Source: Paenibacillus glycinis
GTDB lineage: Bacteria; Bacillota; Bacilli; Paenibacillales; Paenibacillaceae
Direction of reading: 5' to 3'
NCBI RefSeq assembly: GCF_009909185.1
Contig: NZ_JAAAMV010000012.1
Location: forward strand, 186,001 to 250,000
DNA: 64,000 bases
Part shown: piece after piece, positions 19,418 through 27,227 of the stretch
How the letters are laid out: every line of letters starts with the position of its first letter
How positions within the stretch are numbered: the stretch's first letter is position 1
The notes under the pieces: generated by a model
Seen by the model: only the letters and a program-made list of their open reading frames with translations
The model's database searches: none
What the model was told of the DNA's origin: nothing
Translations under genes and position numbers: made by a program

Positions 19418-19467
19418 ACGGTTCCTGGTAGAGACCCTCAAACCTTATTATTGAGGTTATACGTATA
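19403..19467 (-). ncRNA. Purine riboswitch aptamer, adenine type (U74)
   Basis: On the minus strand the conserved core is present: TATAACC, CTCAATAATAAGG, TTTGAGGG, TCTCTACCAGG, AACCGTAAA and finally CCTGATTACA. The base at the specificity position (C74 in guanine aptamers, in GACTA) is T here (GATTA), which by established work indicates adenine. The sequence is close to the B. subtilis pbuE adenine aptamer. P1 looks short: only GTA/TAC pair before mismatches. It lies in the leader of the nucleoside hydrolase gene. Confidence 0.92.
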
Positions 19468-19482
19468 GGTAAGAATGCTTTT

Positions 19483-19511
19483 ACTATAATAGCTTGGCGC
19501 CAAAGAGTCAA
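19483..19511 (-). promoter_or_regulatory. Sigma-A promoter of the riboswitch-nucleoside hydrolase transcript
   Basis: On the minus strand TTGACT (19506-19511), a 17-base spacer and TATAGT (19483-19488). It starts within about 20 bases of the lipM stop codon, so lipM has no separate terminator before it. Confidence 0.85.
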
Positions 19512-19532
19512 TCCTTCCGGGAACGCTTGGAT

Positions 19533-20477
19533 TCACCGGCGCAAATTCCAGCTCTCCGCGGCGTATTTCTCCCTGGCGAGGCGGTCGGCCAGCTCGATCT
19601 CGTAAGCGGTGAGCCCGCTTGCCGCGAGCTCCGCGCCAAGTCCTTCCGCGAAGCCCGCGCGGAATACTTGCTCCAACCGCGCGATCGTAACGGGCTGCCG
19701 TCCTTTCTTGCGGAGGCAGGCATTGATGGCCACGGCCTTGCGCTCGAACAAGCGCTTCATGCGTTCCTTCTCTTCCGGACCCGCGAAGCGAAGCACCTCG
19801 AACAGCTGATCCGCATCCAGCTCGAGCAGGATCGAGCCATGCTGCAGGATAACCCCCTTGGCGCGCATTTGCGCGCTTCCGGCGATCTTGCGGCCCTCGA
19901 CGACAAGCTCGTATTTCGACGGCGCGTCGAAGCAGGCCGCGGACGCCGCGCGTCTGGCGGCGCCGGCCGTATCGTGGTGGCCGGCCGCCGAATCCGCCAG
20001 AAGCGACGGCGCTTCGGCATCCGCTTGACCGGCGGCCGAATCCGGCAGCGGCGAAGTCGCCTCGGCATCCGCCCCATCCTCCGCCTCGCCCAATCCCGTC
20101 ATCTTCGCATCCAAGCCCAACTCGCGAAAACCGATCAGCAGCCCCATGCTCAGCACGCGGTAAGCTTCCGCCACGCTTGCCGGGATGCCCGCATAATCCT
20201 CCGAGACGACGATGCTGTACGTCAATTCCCGGTCATGCAGCACGGCGCGTCCTCCGGTCGCCCGGCGAACGAAGCCGAGCCCGCGTTCGCGCAGGGCTTC
20301 CCTGTCCACTTCCTTGTCGGCCTGTTGGAAATACCCGATCGACAGCGTCGCCGGACTCCAGCCGTAGAACCGGACCGTCGGCGGGACGCGGCCTTCCTGA
20401 TGGGCGGTCAGCATGGCTTCGTCGATCGCCATGTTTTCCGCGGGAGAGCGGTCGCCGGTATGCACGAATCTCCACAT
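19533..20477 (-). CDS. lipM: Octanoyl-ACP:GcvH octanoyltransferase (LipM-like)
   Basis: Moves octanoyl groups from acyl carrier protein to the H protein, the first step of lipoate assembly in Bacillus. The 314-residue sequence closely follows B. subtilis LipM (TWRF-like start, FYGW-PATLS-GYFQ, FVRR-TGGRAVLHD-ELTYS, CFDAPS-YELVVEGRKIAGSAQ, QHGSILL). Cys182 in CFDAPS is the expected acyl-accepting residue. It is about 36 residues longer than usual because of an Ala/Asp/Ser-rich insert (about 128-180). The insert contains a tandem pair of 16-residue units (136-151 and 152-167). The gene is last in the gcvH operon, three bases after lpd, so enzyme and substrate are co-expressed. Confidence 0.9.
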   Translation of the reverse strand: MWRFVHTGDRSPAENMAIDEAMLTAHQEGRVPPTVRFYGWSPATLSIGYFQQADKEVDREALRERGLGFVRRATGGRAVLHDRELTYSIVVSEDYAGIPASVAEAYRVLSMGLLIGFRELGLDAKMTGLGEAEDGADAEATSPLPDSAAGQADAEAPSLLADSAAGHHDTAGAARRAASAACFDAPSKYELVVEGRKIAGSAQMRAKGVILQHGSILLELDADQLFEVLRFAGPEEKERMKRLFERKAVAINACLRKKGRQPVTIARLEQVFRAGFAEGLGAELAASGLTAYEIELADRLAREKYAAESWNLRR

Positions 20478-20481
20478 GGCC

Positions 20482-21921
20482 TTACATCCCGAGCGCGAGC
20501 GAATCCGCGCTAAGCATCGATTCGCCGATGATTTCCGATAAGGTCGGATGCGGATGGATCATGCGGCCGACATCCATAGAGGTCGCCTGCACGACCTGCG
20601 CCAGCGCGGCCTCGCCGATCAGATCGGTCACGTGCGGACCGATCATATGGACGCCGAGAATCGCGCCCGTCCCCCGATCCGCGACGACCTTGACGAAGCC
20701 GTCGGATTCCCCGAACACCAGCGCTTTGCCGATCGCTTTGAAGGAGAATTTCCCCACCTTCGTCTCGTACCCGCCATCGATGGCGGCCTGTTCGGTCAGA
20801 CCGACGCTCGCGATCTCGGGCCGGCCGTAGATGCATTTCGGGACGGAAGCGGCATCAGGGGCATGCGCGTCCAGTCCGCAGATGCGTTCCACCGCCACCA
20901 CGCCCTCGTGGCTCGCGACATGGGCAAGCTGCAAACCGCCGACCACGTCTCCGATCGCATAGACATGCGGATCGGCCGTCCGCATGGAAGCATCGACGGC
21001 AATGAAGCCCCGCTCGACGACGGCCCCCGTCCGTTCCAGGCCGAAGCCTTCGACATTGGCCGCGCGGCCGACCGATACGAGCATCCGCTCGGCCGAGAGC
21101 ATTTCCGTTTTGCCGCCGCGCTCGATCTGAACCGTTACGCCGCCGTCCGCGATGCCGGCTGCCAGCAGTTTGGCCCCGGTCAGCGATTTCACGCGCCGCT
21201 TCGCGAACAGCCGTCCGAGCTCGCGGGATATATCCGCGTCCTCTGTCGGCACCAGCCGGTCCGCCGCCTCGACGATCGCGACCTGAACGCCGAAGTCGCT
21301 GAGCATGGACGCCCATTCGACCCCGATCACGCCGCCCCCCACGATGAGGATCGAGGCGGGAAGCTCCGTCATGGCGAGGGCATCGTCGCTCGTCATGATG
21401 CGCTCGTGCGCGGGCAGTCCCGGAATCCGGCGCGGCCGCGAGCCGGTCGCGACGATCAGGTCGGTATAGCCGATCCGCTCGATGGCATCCCTGCCCGGAT
21501 CATCGCCGCCATCCTCCTTCATCGCGCCGCGCACCTCGAGGATGCCGTTATACCCCGCGCGTTCGGCGCATTCGACGATCGTGCCCGTTCCTTCGTAGAC
21601 GTCGATCCGATTTTTCTTCATCAGGAATTGCACGCCGGTCTCGAGCTGCTTCACGATCGCGTCCTTGCGCGACAGCACGCCGCGGAAATCGACCTCGACG
21701 TCCGCCGCGCGAATGCCGAAGCTTTCGCTGCGCTTCATCGTGTCGAACAGCTCCGCGCTGCGCAGCAGCGTTTTGCTCGGGATGCAGCCTCGGTGCAGGC
21801 AGGTGCCGCCAAGCTTATCCTTCTCGACGAGCGCGACGCGCTTGCCGAGCTGGGCGGCGCGAATCGCGGCCACGTAGCCGCCCGGCCCGCCGCCCAGGAT
21901 GACGATATCGTAGTTGTTCAT
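20482..21921 (-). CDS. lpdA: Dihydrolipoyl dehydrogenase (glycine cleavage L protein)
   Basis: FAD- and NAD-dependent oxidoreductase that re-oxidises the dihydrolipoyl arm of the H protein. It has 479 residues. The N-terminal FAD site is GGGPGG, and the redox disulfide is in GGTCLHRGCIPSK (Cys41, Cys46). A second nucleotide-binding motif GGGVIGVEWASML follows, then YAIGDV, and the C-terminal HPHPTLSE supplies the active-site His and Glu. It lies between sdaAA and lipM in the operon read from a glycine riboswitch, which argues for a dedicated glycine cleavage role. Confidence 0.95.
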   Translation of the reverse strand: MNNYDIVILGGGPGGYVAAIRAAQLGKRVALVEKDKLGGTCLHRGCIPSKTLLRSAELFDTMKRSESFGIRAADVEVDFRGVLSRKDAIVKQLETGVQFLMKKNRIDVYEGTGTIVECAERAGYNGILEVRGAMKEDGGDDPGRDAIERIGYTDLIVATGSRPRRIPGLPAHERIMTSDDALAMTELPASILIVGGGVIGVEWASMLSDFGVQVAIVEAADRLVPTEDADISRELGRLFAKRRVKSLTGAKLLAAGIADGGVTVQIERGGKTEMLSAERMLVSVGRAANVEGFGLERTGAVVERGFIAVDASMRTADPHVYAIGDVVGGLQLAHVASHEGVVAVERICGLDAHAPDAASVPKCIYGRPEIASVGLTEQAAIDGGYETKVGKFSFKAIGKALVFGESDGFVKVVADRGTGAILGVHMIGPHVTDLIGEAALAQVVQATSMDVGRMIHPHPTLSEIIGESMLSADSLALGM

Positions 21922-21946
21922 GTGGACGGAACCCCTTCCTTGTATG

Positions 21947-22840
21947 CTATAGGGACGATGACGGCCTGGCCGCCTTGATCTGCTCCGTCAGCTTGCGTCC
22001 GGTCGGCGTCTGCGCCAACCCGCCGAGCGCGGTCTCGCGGTGCTCGCCCGGCATCCGGGAGCCGACCTCGAGCATGACGCCGATAACCTCGTCCGTCGGA
22101 ATGACGCTGCGCACGCCGGCAAGGCCCATATCCGCCGCTGCCAGCGCATTCACGGCGCCCAGGCCGTTACGGACGATGCAGGGCACTTCGACGAGCCCGG
22201 CAACGGGATCGCAGATCAAGCCCAGCGTATTCTTGAGCGCGAGGCCGACCGCGTGCACCGCCTGTTCGGGACTGCCGCCACGAAGCTCGACCAGCGCGCC
22301 GGCCGCCATGCCGATCGCGGAGCCGACCTCAGCTTGGCATCCGCCCTCCGCGCCGGAGATGAACGAATTGTTGGCGATCACGTAGCCGATCGCGCCCGCG
22401 GCGAACAAGCCCCGCACGAGCCGGTCGTCGTTCCAGCCGAACCGCTCCTGCGAGCTGACGAATACCCCCGGTATGATGCCGCACGAACCGGCGGTCGGGG
22501 TGGCCACGATGCGCCCCATCGAGGCGTTGATCTCGGATACGGCCAGGGCGTACGCCATGGCTTTGCCCGCCCAATCCCCGACGGACGGCTCCTCGAGCGC
22601 GGCGTACTCGCTCATCTTGCGGCCGTCGCCGCCGACGAGTCCGCTCCGCGAGGACAATTTGCTTTCGAGTCCCTTGCGCACCGCGTCCTTCATGACCTGG
22701 TAATAGCTCGCCATTTGCCCGAACACGGCCTCCGGCGATTCGCCGGATTCCTTCGCCTGCTCGGCAAGCATCAGCTCGCCGATCGTCAGCGATTCCTCCG
22801 CGCAAATCGCCGATAACTCCTTCAACGTACGGAAACGCAT
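21947..22840 (-). CDS. sdaAA: L-serine dehydratase, alpha subunit
   Basis: Iron-sulfur enzyme subunit (297 residues) that deaminates L-serine to pyruvate and ammonia. Cysteines that fit the [4Fe-4S] site and conserved loops are visible in SCGIIPGVF, GGCQAEVGSA, LICDPVAGLVEVPCIVRN. It starts 13 bases after the beta-subunit gene. In this glycine-riboswitch operon it would drain the serine made from glycine-derived one-carbon units and a second glycine. Confidence 0.95.
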   Translation of the reverse strand: MRFRTLKELSAICAEESLTIGELMLAEQAKESGESPEAVFGQMASYYQVMKDAVRKGLESKLSSRSGLVGGDGRKMSEYAALEEPSVGDWAGKAMAYALAVSEINASMGRIVATPTAGSCGIIPGVFVSSQERFGWNDDRLVRGLFAAGAIGYVIANNSFISGAEGGCQAEVGSAIGMAAGALVELRGGSPEQAVHAVGLALKNTLGLICDPVAGLVEVPCIVRNGLGAVNALAAADMGLAGVRSVIPTDEVIGVMLEVGSRMPGEHRETALGGLAQTPTGRKLTEQIKAARPSSSL

Positions 22841-22853
22841 CGCAACCGCCCCT

Positions 22854-23525
22854 TTAGTTCAAATCGATGATCGAGACCGAGCCGACGTGTGGCAGGCCGG
22901 CAATCGCCTCGCGCAATTGCGGGTCGGGCTTCCGGTCGCATTCGACGACCGTCAATGCCGCGCCGCTTCTCGCTTTGCGGTCCACGTGCATGAAGCCGAT
23001 GTTCATGCCGGCCGTGCCCAGCGCTCCCGTAATGGCGGCCAGCACGCCGACCTCGTCGTCGTGCGCGATGACGAGCGTCGGATAATAGCCGGTGCAGCCA
23101 GCGTCGAAGCCGTTGATCTTATGAATCTCGATATTGCCGCCGCCGATCGAGGCGCCGCGCACTTCGACGGTCTTGCCTCCGCGGGTCGCCGTAATCTCGG
23201 CATAGTTGGGGTGAGGCGTCGTCCCCGTTCCCCGCCGCAGCTGAACCTGCATGCCCGCGGCGTCCGCCTCCGCGAAAGCGCCCGGAATTCGCGCGTCGTC
23301 CGTCGCGAAATCAAGCAGTCCGCCGATCAGCGCCAAGTCCGTGCCGTGGCCGGCATACGTCTCCGCGAAGGAACCGTGCAGCGTAATGATCGCCTGCTCC
23401 GGCACGTCGCCAAGCAGCTGCCGGGCGACGCGGCCGATGCGCGCCGCACCGGCGGTATGGGAGCTGGAAGGACCGACCATGACCGGCCCGATAATCGAGA
23501 ATACGTCCTTGAACCGCATCGCCAT
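22854..23525 (-). CDS. sdaAB: L-serine dehydratase, beta subunit
   Basis: Partner subunit (223 residues) of the two-chain Bacillus-type serine dehydratase. The N-terminal half carries FSIIGPVMVGPSSSHTAGAARIGR, the usual SDH beta signature. The C-terminal half is an ACT-like regulatory domain (about residues 145-220, with TLVIAHDDEVGVLAAITGAL). It lies between gcvH and sdaAA. Confidence 0.95.
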   Translation of the reverse strand: MAMRFKDVFSIIGPVMVGPSSSHTAGAARIGRVARQLLGDVPEQAIITLHGSFAETYAGHGTDLALIGGLLDFATDDARIPGAFAEADAAGMQVQLRRGTGTTPHPNYAEITATRGGKTVEVRGASIGGGNIEIHKINGFDAGCTGYYPTLVIAHDDEVGVLAAITGALGTAGMNIGFMHVDRKARSGAALTVVECDRKPDPQLREAIAGLPHVGSVSIIDLN

Positions 23526-23557
23526 CCACGCTCCCGTTCCTTAATTCGCTGGAATTT

Positions 23558-23947
23558 CTAAGACGTGAACGACTCGTATTGCTCGGCGCTCAGCAGCCCC
23601 TTCACGACTTCGGCGGCATCGCCGTCCACTTCGACTTCGACGATCCAGCCGTCCCCGTACGGATCGGAATTCACCAGCTCCGGCGCGTCCAGCAGCGCCT
23701 CGTTGACCCGCGTCACCTTTCCCGTGATCGGACTGAACAGGTCGGAGACCGTCTTGACCGATTCGATCGAGCCCATCGGCTGATTCGCTTCCAGCTCCGC
23801 GCCGACCTCGGGAAACTCGACGAAGACGATATCGCCCAGTTGGATTTGCGCAAAGTCGGTAATGCCGACCTTGATCAGCCCGCCGCCCGCGGCCTCCGCC
23901 CATTCATGCTCTTCCGAATATCCAAGTCCCGCTTTGATTACGCTCAT
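23558..23947 (-). CDS. gcvH: Glycine cleavage system H protein
   Basis: Lipoyl carrier protein (129 residues) that shuttles the aminomethyl group between P, T and L proteins. The lipoyl lysine is Lys65 in GSIESVKTVSD. The start at 23945-23947 (MSVIKAG) lies nine bases after GAGAGG; the ATG three codons upstream abuts that site. It is the first gene behind the minus-strand tandem glycine riboswitch. It is also the substrate of the LipM-like enzyme encoded at the end of the same operon. Confidence 0.95.
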   Translation of the reverse strand: MSVIKAGLGYSEEHEWAEAAGGGLIKVGITDFAQIQLGDIVFVEFPEVGAELEANQPMGSIESVKTVSDLFSPITGKVTRVNEALLDAPELVNSDPYGDGWIVEVEVDGDAAEVVKGLLSAEQYESFTS

Positions 23948-24034
23948 GTTCAGCATCCTCTCGAAATTGATCGTTTTGTTTTCTTATTGTTATTGTAAAG
24001 GCAGCAAGACATCCGCCGTTTCCGCCCTCAGCGC

Positions 24035-24078
24035 AAAAAAGGACAGAGAATCGGCCTGCTGCCGAGTTCCCTGTCCTT
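24035..24078 (-). terminator. Terminator of the minus-strand glycine riboswitch
   Basis: On the minus strand AAGGACAG and CTGTCCTT form the base of a hairpin with an inner CGGC/GCCG stem, followed by six T. The 5' arm overlaps the end of aptamer 2, as expected for a glycine ON switch. Confidence 0.85.
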
Positions 24079-24278
24079 GGTACCTGAGAGTTTAAGCGGT
24101 CGCAGGACCGCGTTACCCCTTTGGTGGCTTTCGCTCTCTCCAGAGTCGCGTCGAATGGCGGTTCCTGTTACCTGAGAGATTAATCAGCCGGCTGGCTGGC
24201 CGCTGACTTGCTCCTTCGGTGCCCGGCGAACTTGCTTTCCTTGTCCCTCGCCCGGGTCTCTCCCGACCATCGTCATCC
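24070..24278 (-). ncRNA. Tandem glycine riboswitch controlling gcvH-sda-lpd-lipM
   Basis: Two glycine aptamers in series. Aptamer 1 (about 24160-24278) shows GGGAGAGACC, CACCGAAGGAGCAAG and ATCTCTCAGGTAACAGGA. Aptamer 2 (about 24070-24160) shows CTGGAGAGAGCG, GCCACCAAAGGGGTAA and AACTCTCAGGTACCAAGGAC. These are the conserved glycine aptamer blocks. A terminator overlaps the end of aptamer 2. Confidence 0.95.
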
Positions 24279-24300
24279 GCTTATTTCGCTTAACATGCTT

Positions 24301-24330
24301 AGCTTACCGGAGAGGACAACTCCATGTCAA
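24301..24330 (-). promoter_or_regulatory. Promoter for the minus-strand glycine riboswitch transcript
   Basis: On the minus strand TTGACA (24325-24330), an 18-base spacer and TAAGCT (24301-24306). The -35 is perfect and the -10 is weak. Confidence 0.65.
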
Positions 24331-24369
24331 TATAGCTAACAATTAATGACCTAAAATACCCAAATGACG

Positions 24370-24399
24370 TTGACACTTTCTCCCGCGGTCGTGTATAAG
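24370..24399 (+). promoter_or_regulatory. Promoter for the plus-strand glycine riboswitch transcript
   Basis: TTGACA (24370-24375), an 18-base spacer and TATAAG (24394-24399). The two divergent promoters have their -35 boxes about 40 bases apart. Confidence 0.75.
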
Positions 24400-24436
24400 T
24401 AGACTATGATAACCGAAATAACCGAATACGCGGATG

Positions 24437-24647
24437 ATGGTAACGGGAGAGATCGCCCTCTAAGCTATGCGGGCGGCGCCGAAGGAGTAAACCTGACACG
24501 GGTGAATCTCTCAGGCAAAAGGACCTTTACCGGACGCACCTCTGGAGAGAACGTGCGGGAAGCCTGAACGCTTCCGCGTCGTCACCCAAGGGGAAACCTG
24601 GACGCGCAAGCCGTGTCCGGGGCAACTCTCAGGTACAAAGGACAGAG
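24437..24647 (+). ncRNA. Tandem glycine riboswitch controlling gcvT-gcvPA-gcvPB
   Basis: Two glycine aptamers in series. Aptamer 1 (about 24437-24530) shows CGGGAGAGATC, GCGCCGAAGGAGTAAACC and ATCTCTCAGGCAAAAGGACC. Aptamer 2 (about 24536-24647) shows TCTGGAGAGAACG, CACCCAAGGGGAAACC and AACTCTCAGGTACAAAGGAC. It lies about 100 bases before gcvT. Confidence 0.95.
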
Positions 24648-24711
24648 CAAAGAGAAGACGCGGGCGGCAGAGCATGCTGCGGCGTTAGCCTTTTTGCTGC
24701 TGTTCTTTTTT
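24637..24711 (+). terminator. Terminator of the plus-strand glycine riboswitch
   Basis: AAAGGACAG pairs with CTGTTCTTT, and GCAAA with TTTGC further in. The stem is capped by a GC-rich inner hairpin and followed by a T-rich run. The 5' arm overlaps the end of aptamer 2. Confidence 0.8.
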
Positions 24712-24750
24712 GCGTTATCGCGGTGATCATGAACCCGAGGAGGTTTATTA

Positions 24751-25863
24751 ATGACGATCGAACTGAAGAGAACGCCGCTCTACCCGCTCTACGCCGACTA
24801 TCCCGGAGCGCGCTGCATCGATTTCGGCGGTTGGGAGCTGCCCGTCCAATTCTCCGGCATTCAGAAGGAGCATGACGCCGTGCGCCAACAGGCCGGCCTG
24901 TTCGATGTCTCCCATATGGGAGAATTCATGGTGACCGGGAGGTACTCCGAAGCTTTCCTGCAGCAATTGACGACGAACGACGTCGCCAAGCTGTCCGACG
25001 GCCAGGCGCAGTACACGCTGATGTGCTATCCGAACGGCGGCGTCGTCGACGATCTGCTCGTATACCGGATCACGGCGGACCAATACCTGGTCGTCGTGAA
25101 CGCGTCCAACATCGACAAGGATTTCGAATGGATGCGCGAGCATCTGATCGGCGACGTCATGCTTGAAAATAGATCCGACGATCTTGCCCTGCTGGCGCTG
25201 CAAGGTCCGCAGGCGGCGGCCGTCTTGGCCGAGGCCGCGGAACAATTCGATTGCGGCGCGCTGGCGCCGTTTCATTTCGCGACGGGCGTCTCCGTCGGCG
25301 GCGTCAAGGCGCTCGTCTCGCGAACCGGGTATACCGGCGAGGACGGCTTCGAGATCTACGTGCCGGCCGAAGACGCGCAGCAAGCTTGGAAAGCGCTGTT
25401 CGCGGCGGGCGAAGCCTACGGACTCGTGCCGGCCGGACTCGGCGCGCGCGACACGCTGCGGTTCGAAGCCCGGCTGCCGCTCTACGGCCAGGAGCTGTCG
25501 CGGGACATCTCGCCGCTCGAAGCCGGCCTCGGCTTCTTCGTCAAGCTCGGCAAGGACGGCTTCGTCGGGCGCGAAGCGCTACTCGCGCAGAAGGCGGCAG
25601 GCGTGCCGCGCAAGCTCGTCGGCATCGAGATGATCGATCGCGGCATCCCGCGCAGCCATTATCCCGTGTACGCGAACGACAGACAGATCGGCGAAGTCAC
25701 GACCGGCACCCAGTCCCCGACGCTGAAACGCAACCTCGGCCTGGCGCTGATCGAAGCCGAATTCGCCGAGCTCGGCACCGAGCTTTGGGTCGAAATTCGC
25801 GGCAAGCGCTTGAAAGCCGAAGTCGTGAAAGCCCCGTTCTACAAAAGACAACCGAAGGAGTGA
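24751..25863 (+). CDS. gcvT: Glycine cleavage system T protein (aminomethyltransferase)
   Basis: Transfers the methylene group from the aminomethyl-loaded H protein to tetrahydrofolate and releases ammonia. It has 370 residues, the family's usual length. The N-terminus has [24 protein letters not shown] and [20 protein letters not shown] and [12 protein letters not shown] follow, and the C-terminal barrel has [21 protein letters not shown]. The start has AGGAGG nine bases upstream. It is the first gene behind the plus-strand tandem glycine riboswitch. Confidence 0.96.
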   Translation: MTIELKRTPLYPLYADYPGARCIDFGGWELPVQFSGIQKEHDAVRQQAGLFDVSHMGEFMVTGRYSEAFLQQLTTNDVAKLSDGQAQYTLMCYPNGGVVDDLLVYRITADQYLVVVNASNIDKDFEWMREHLIGDVMLENRSDDLALLALQGPQAAAVLAEAAEQFDCGALAPFHFATGVSVGGVKALVSRTGYTGEDGFEIYVPAEDAQQAWKALFAAGEAYGLVPAGLGARDTLRFEARLPLYGQELSRDISPLEAGLGFFVKLGKDGFVGREALLAQKAAGVPRKLVGIEMIDRGIPRSHYPVYANDRQIGEVTTGTQSPTLKRNLGLALIEAEFAELGTELWVEIRGKRLKAEVVKAPFYKRQPKE

Positions 25864-25868
25864 GCCGC

Positions 25869-27227
25869 TTGACGAACCTGCACCGCTACATCCCGATGAC
25901 CGAGCAAGACCAAGCCGACATGCTGGCGACGATCGGCGTCCAGTCGACGGAAGAGCTCTTCCGCGACATTCCCGAGGCGATCCGCTACCGCGGCGTGCTG
26001 CCGATGTCCGGCGCGCTCGATGAAATCTCGCTGCTCGGCCATATGAAGGAACTGGCCGGACGCAACGCCGATACCGACAGCTACGCCAGCTTCCTCGGCG
26101 CGGGCATTTACGACCACCACGTTCCCGTCGTCATTAACCATATGATCTCGCGTTCGGAATTTTATACCGCTTATACGCCTTATCAGCCGGAGATCAGCCA
26201 AGGCGAGCTGCAGGCGATCTTCGAATTTCAATCCTACATCTGCGAATTGACCGGCATGGCCGTGGCCAACGCGAGCATGTACGACGGCGTGACCGCCTTG
26301 TCCGAGGCCGGCGCGCTCGCGGCCGGCGCGACCAAGCGCAGCCGGATCGTCATCTCCCGCGCCGTGCACCCGGAAGCCCGCGAGACGGTCCGCACGATGG
26401 CCCGCGGCCTCAACCTCGAGATCGTCGAGGTCGGCTATGCGAACGGCGTGACGGATCTCGCCGAGCTGCAAGCCGCGGTGACGGCCGAGACGGCGGCGGT
26501 CCTCGTGCAATCGCCGAATTTCTTCGGCTGCCTGGAGGACTTGTCCGCGATCGAGCCGATTATTCACGGCGTGAAAGGCTTGTTCGTCGTCAGCACCAAT
26601 CCGATCTCGCTCGGCTTGATCGAAGCGCCCGGGAAGCTCGGCGCCGACATCGTCGTCGGCGACGCGCAGCCGCTCGGCATCTCGCAATCGCTTGGCGGGC
26701 CGACCTGCGGCTTCTTCGCGGTGGCCGAACCGCTGATGCGGCGGATGCCCGGCCGGATCGTCGGCCAGACGACCGACATCGACGGCAAACGCGGCTTCGT
26801 CCTGACGCTGCAAGCGCGGGAGCAGCATATCCGCCGCGAGAAGGCGACCTCCAACATTTGCTCGAACCAAGCGCTGCTCGCGCTCTGCGCCTCGATTTAT
26901 CTGTCCACGATGGGCAAGCAGGGGCTGCAGGACGTCGCGAACCTGAACCTGCAAAAGGCGCATTACGCCTCCGCGCGGCTCGCCGAACAGCCCGGCATCG
27001 CGCTGGCGTTCCCGGCCCCGTTCTTCAATGAATTCGTGATCCGGCTGCCGGAAGGCACGTCCGTGAAGGAACTGAACCTGAAGCTGCTCGAGGCCGGCGT
27101 GCTCGGCGGCTACGACCTTGGGCTGGCTTATCCCGAGCTGGCGGGCCATATGCTCGTCGCCGTAACCGAGAAGCGCACCCGCGCGGAAATCGAAAGCTTC
27201 GCAAGCAGACTGGGGGAACTGGCATGA
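25869..27227 (+). CDS. gcvPA: Glycine decarboxylase P protein, subunit 1
   Basis: N-terminal half of the pyridoxal-phosphate glycine decarboxylase, made as a separate chain in Bacilli. It has 452 residues. The start is TTG at 25869-25871 ([14 protein letters not shown]), eight bases after GAAGGAG, which lies inside the end of gcvT. A much longer open frame in phase upstream is the out-of-frame shadow of gcvT. Family signatures [27 protein letters not shown] and GPTCGFFAV are present. It overlaps gcvPB by four bases (ATGA). Confidence 0.95.
   Translation: MTNLHRYIPMTEQDQADMLATIGVQSTEELFRDIPEAIRYRGVLPMSGALDEISLLGHMKELAGRNADTDSYASFLGAGIYDHHVPVVINHMISRSEFYTAYTPYQPEISQGELQAIFEFQSYICELTGMAVANASMYDGVTALSEAGALAAGATKRSRIVISRAVHPEARETVRTMARGLNLEIVEVGYANGVTDLAELQAAVTAETAAVLVQSPNFFGCLEDLSAIEPIIHGVKGLFVVSTNPISLGLIEAPGKLGADIVVGDAQPLGISQSLGGPTCGFFAVAEPLMRRMPGRIVGQTTDIDGKRGFVLTLQAREQHIRREKATSNICSNQALLALCASIYLSTMGKQGLQDVANLNLQKAHYASARLAEQPGIALAFPAPFFNEFVIRLPEGTSVKELNLKLLEAGVLGGYDLGLAYPELAGHMLVAVTEKRTRAEIESFASRLGELA

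Noticed and set aside
25251..25868. Upstream in-frame extension of gcvPA inside gcvT
   Set aside because: The sequence is arginine-rich shadow of gcvT; a TTG with a good ribosome site gives the family length.
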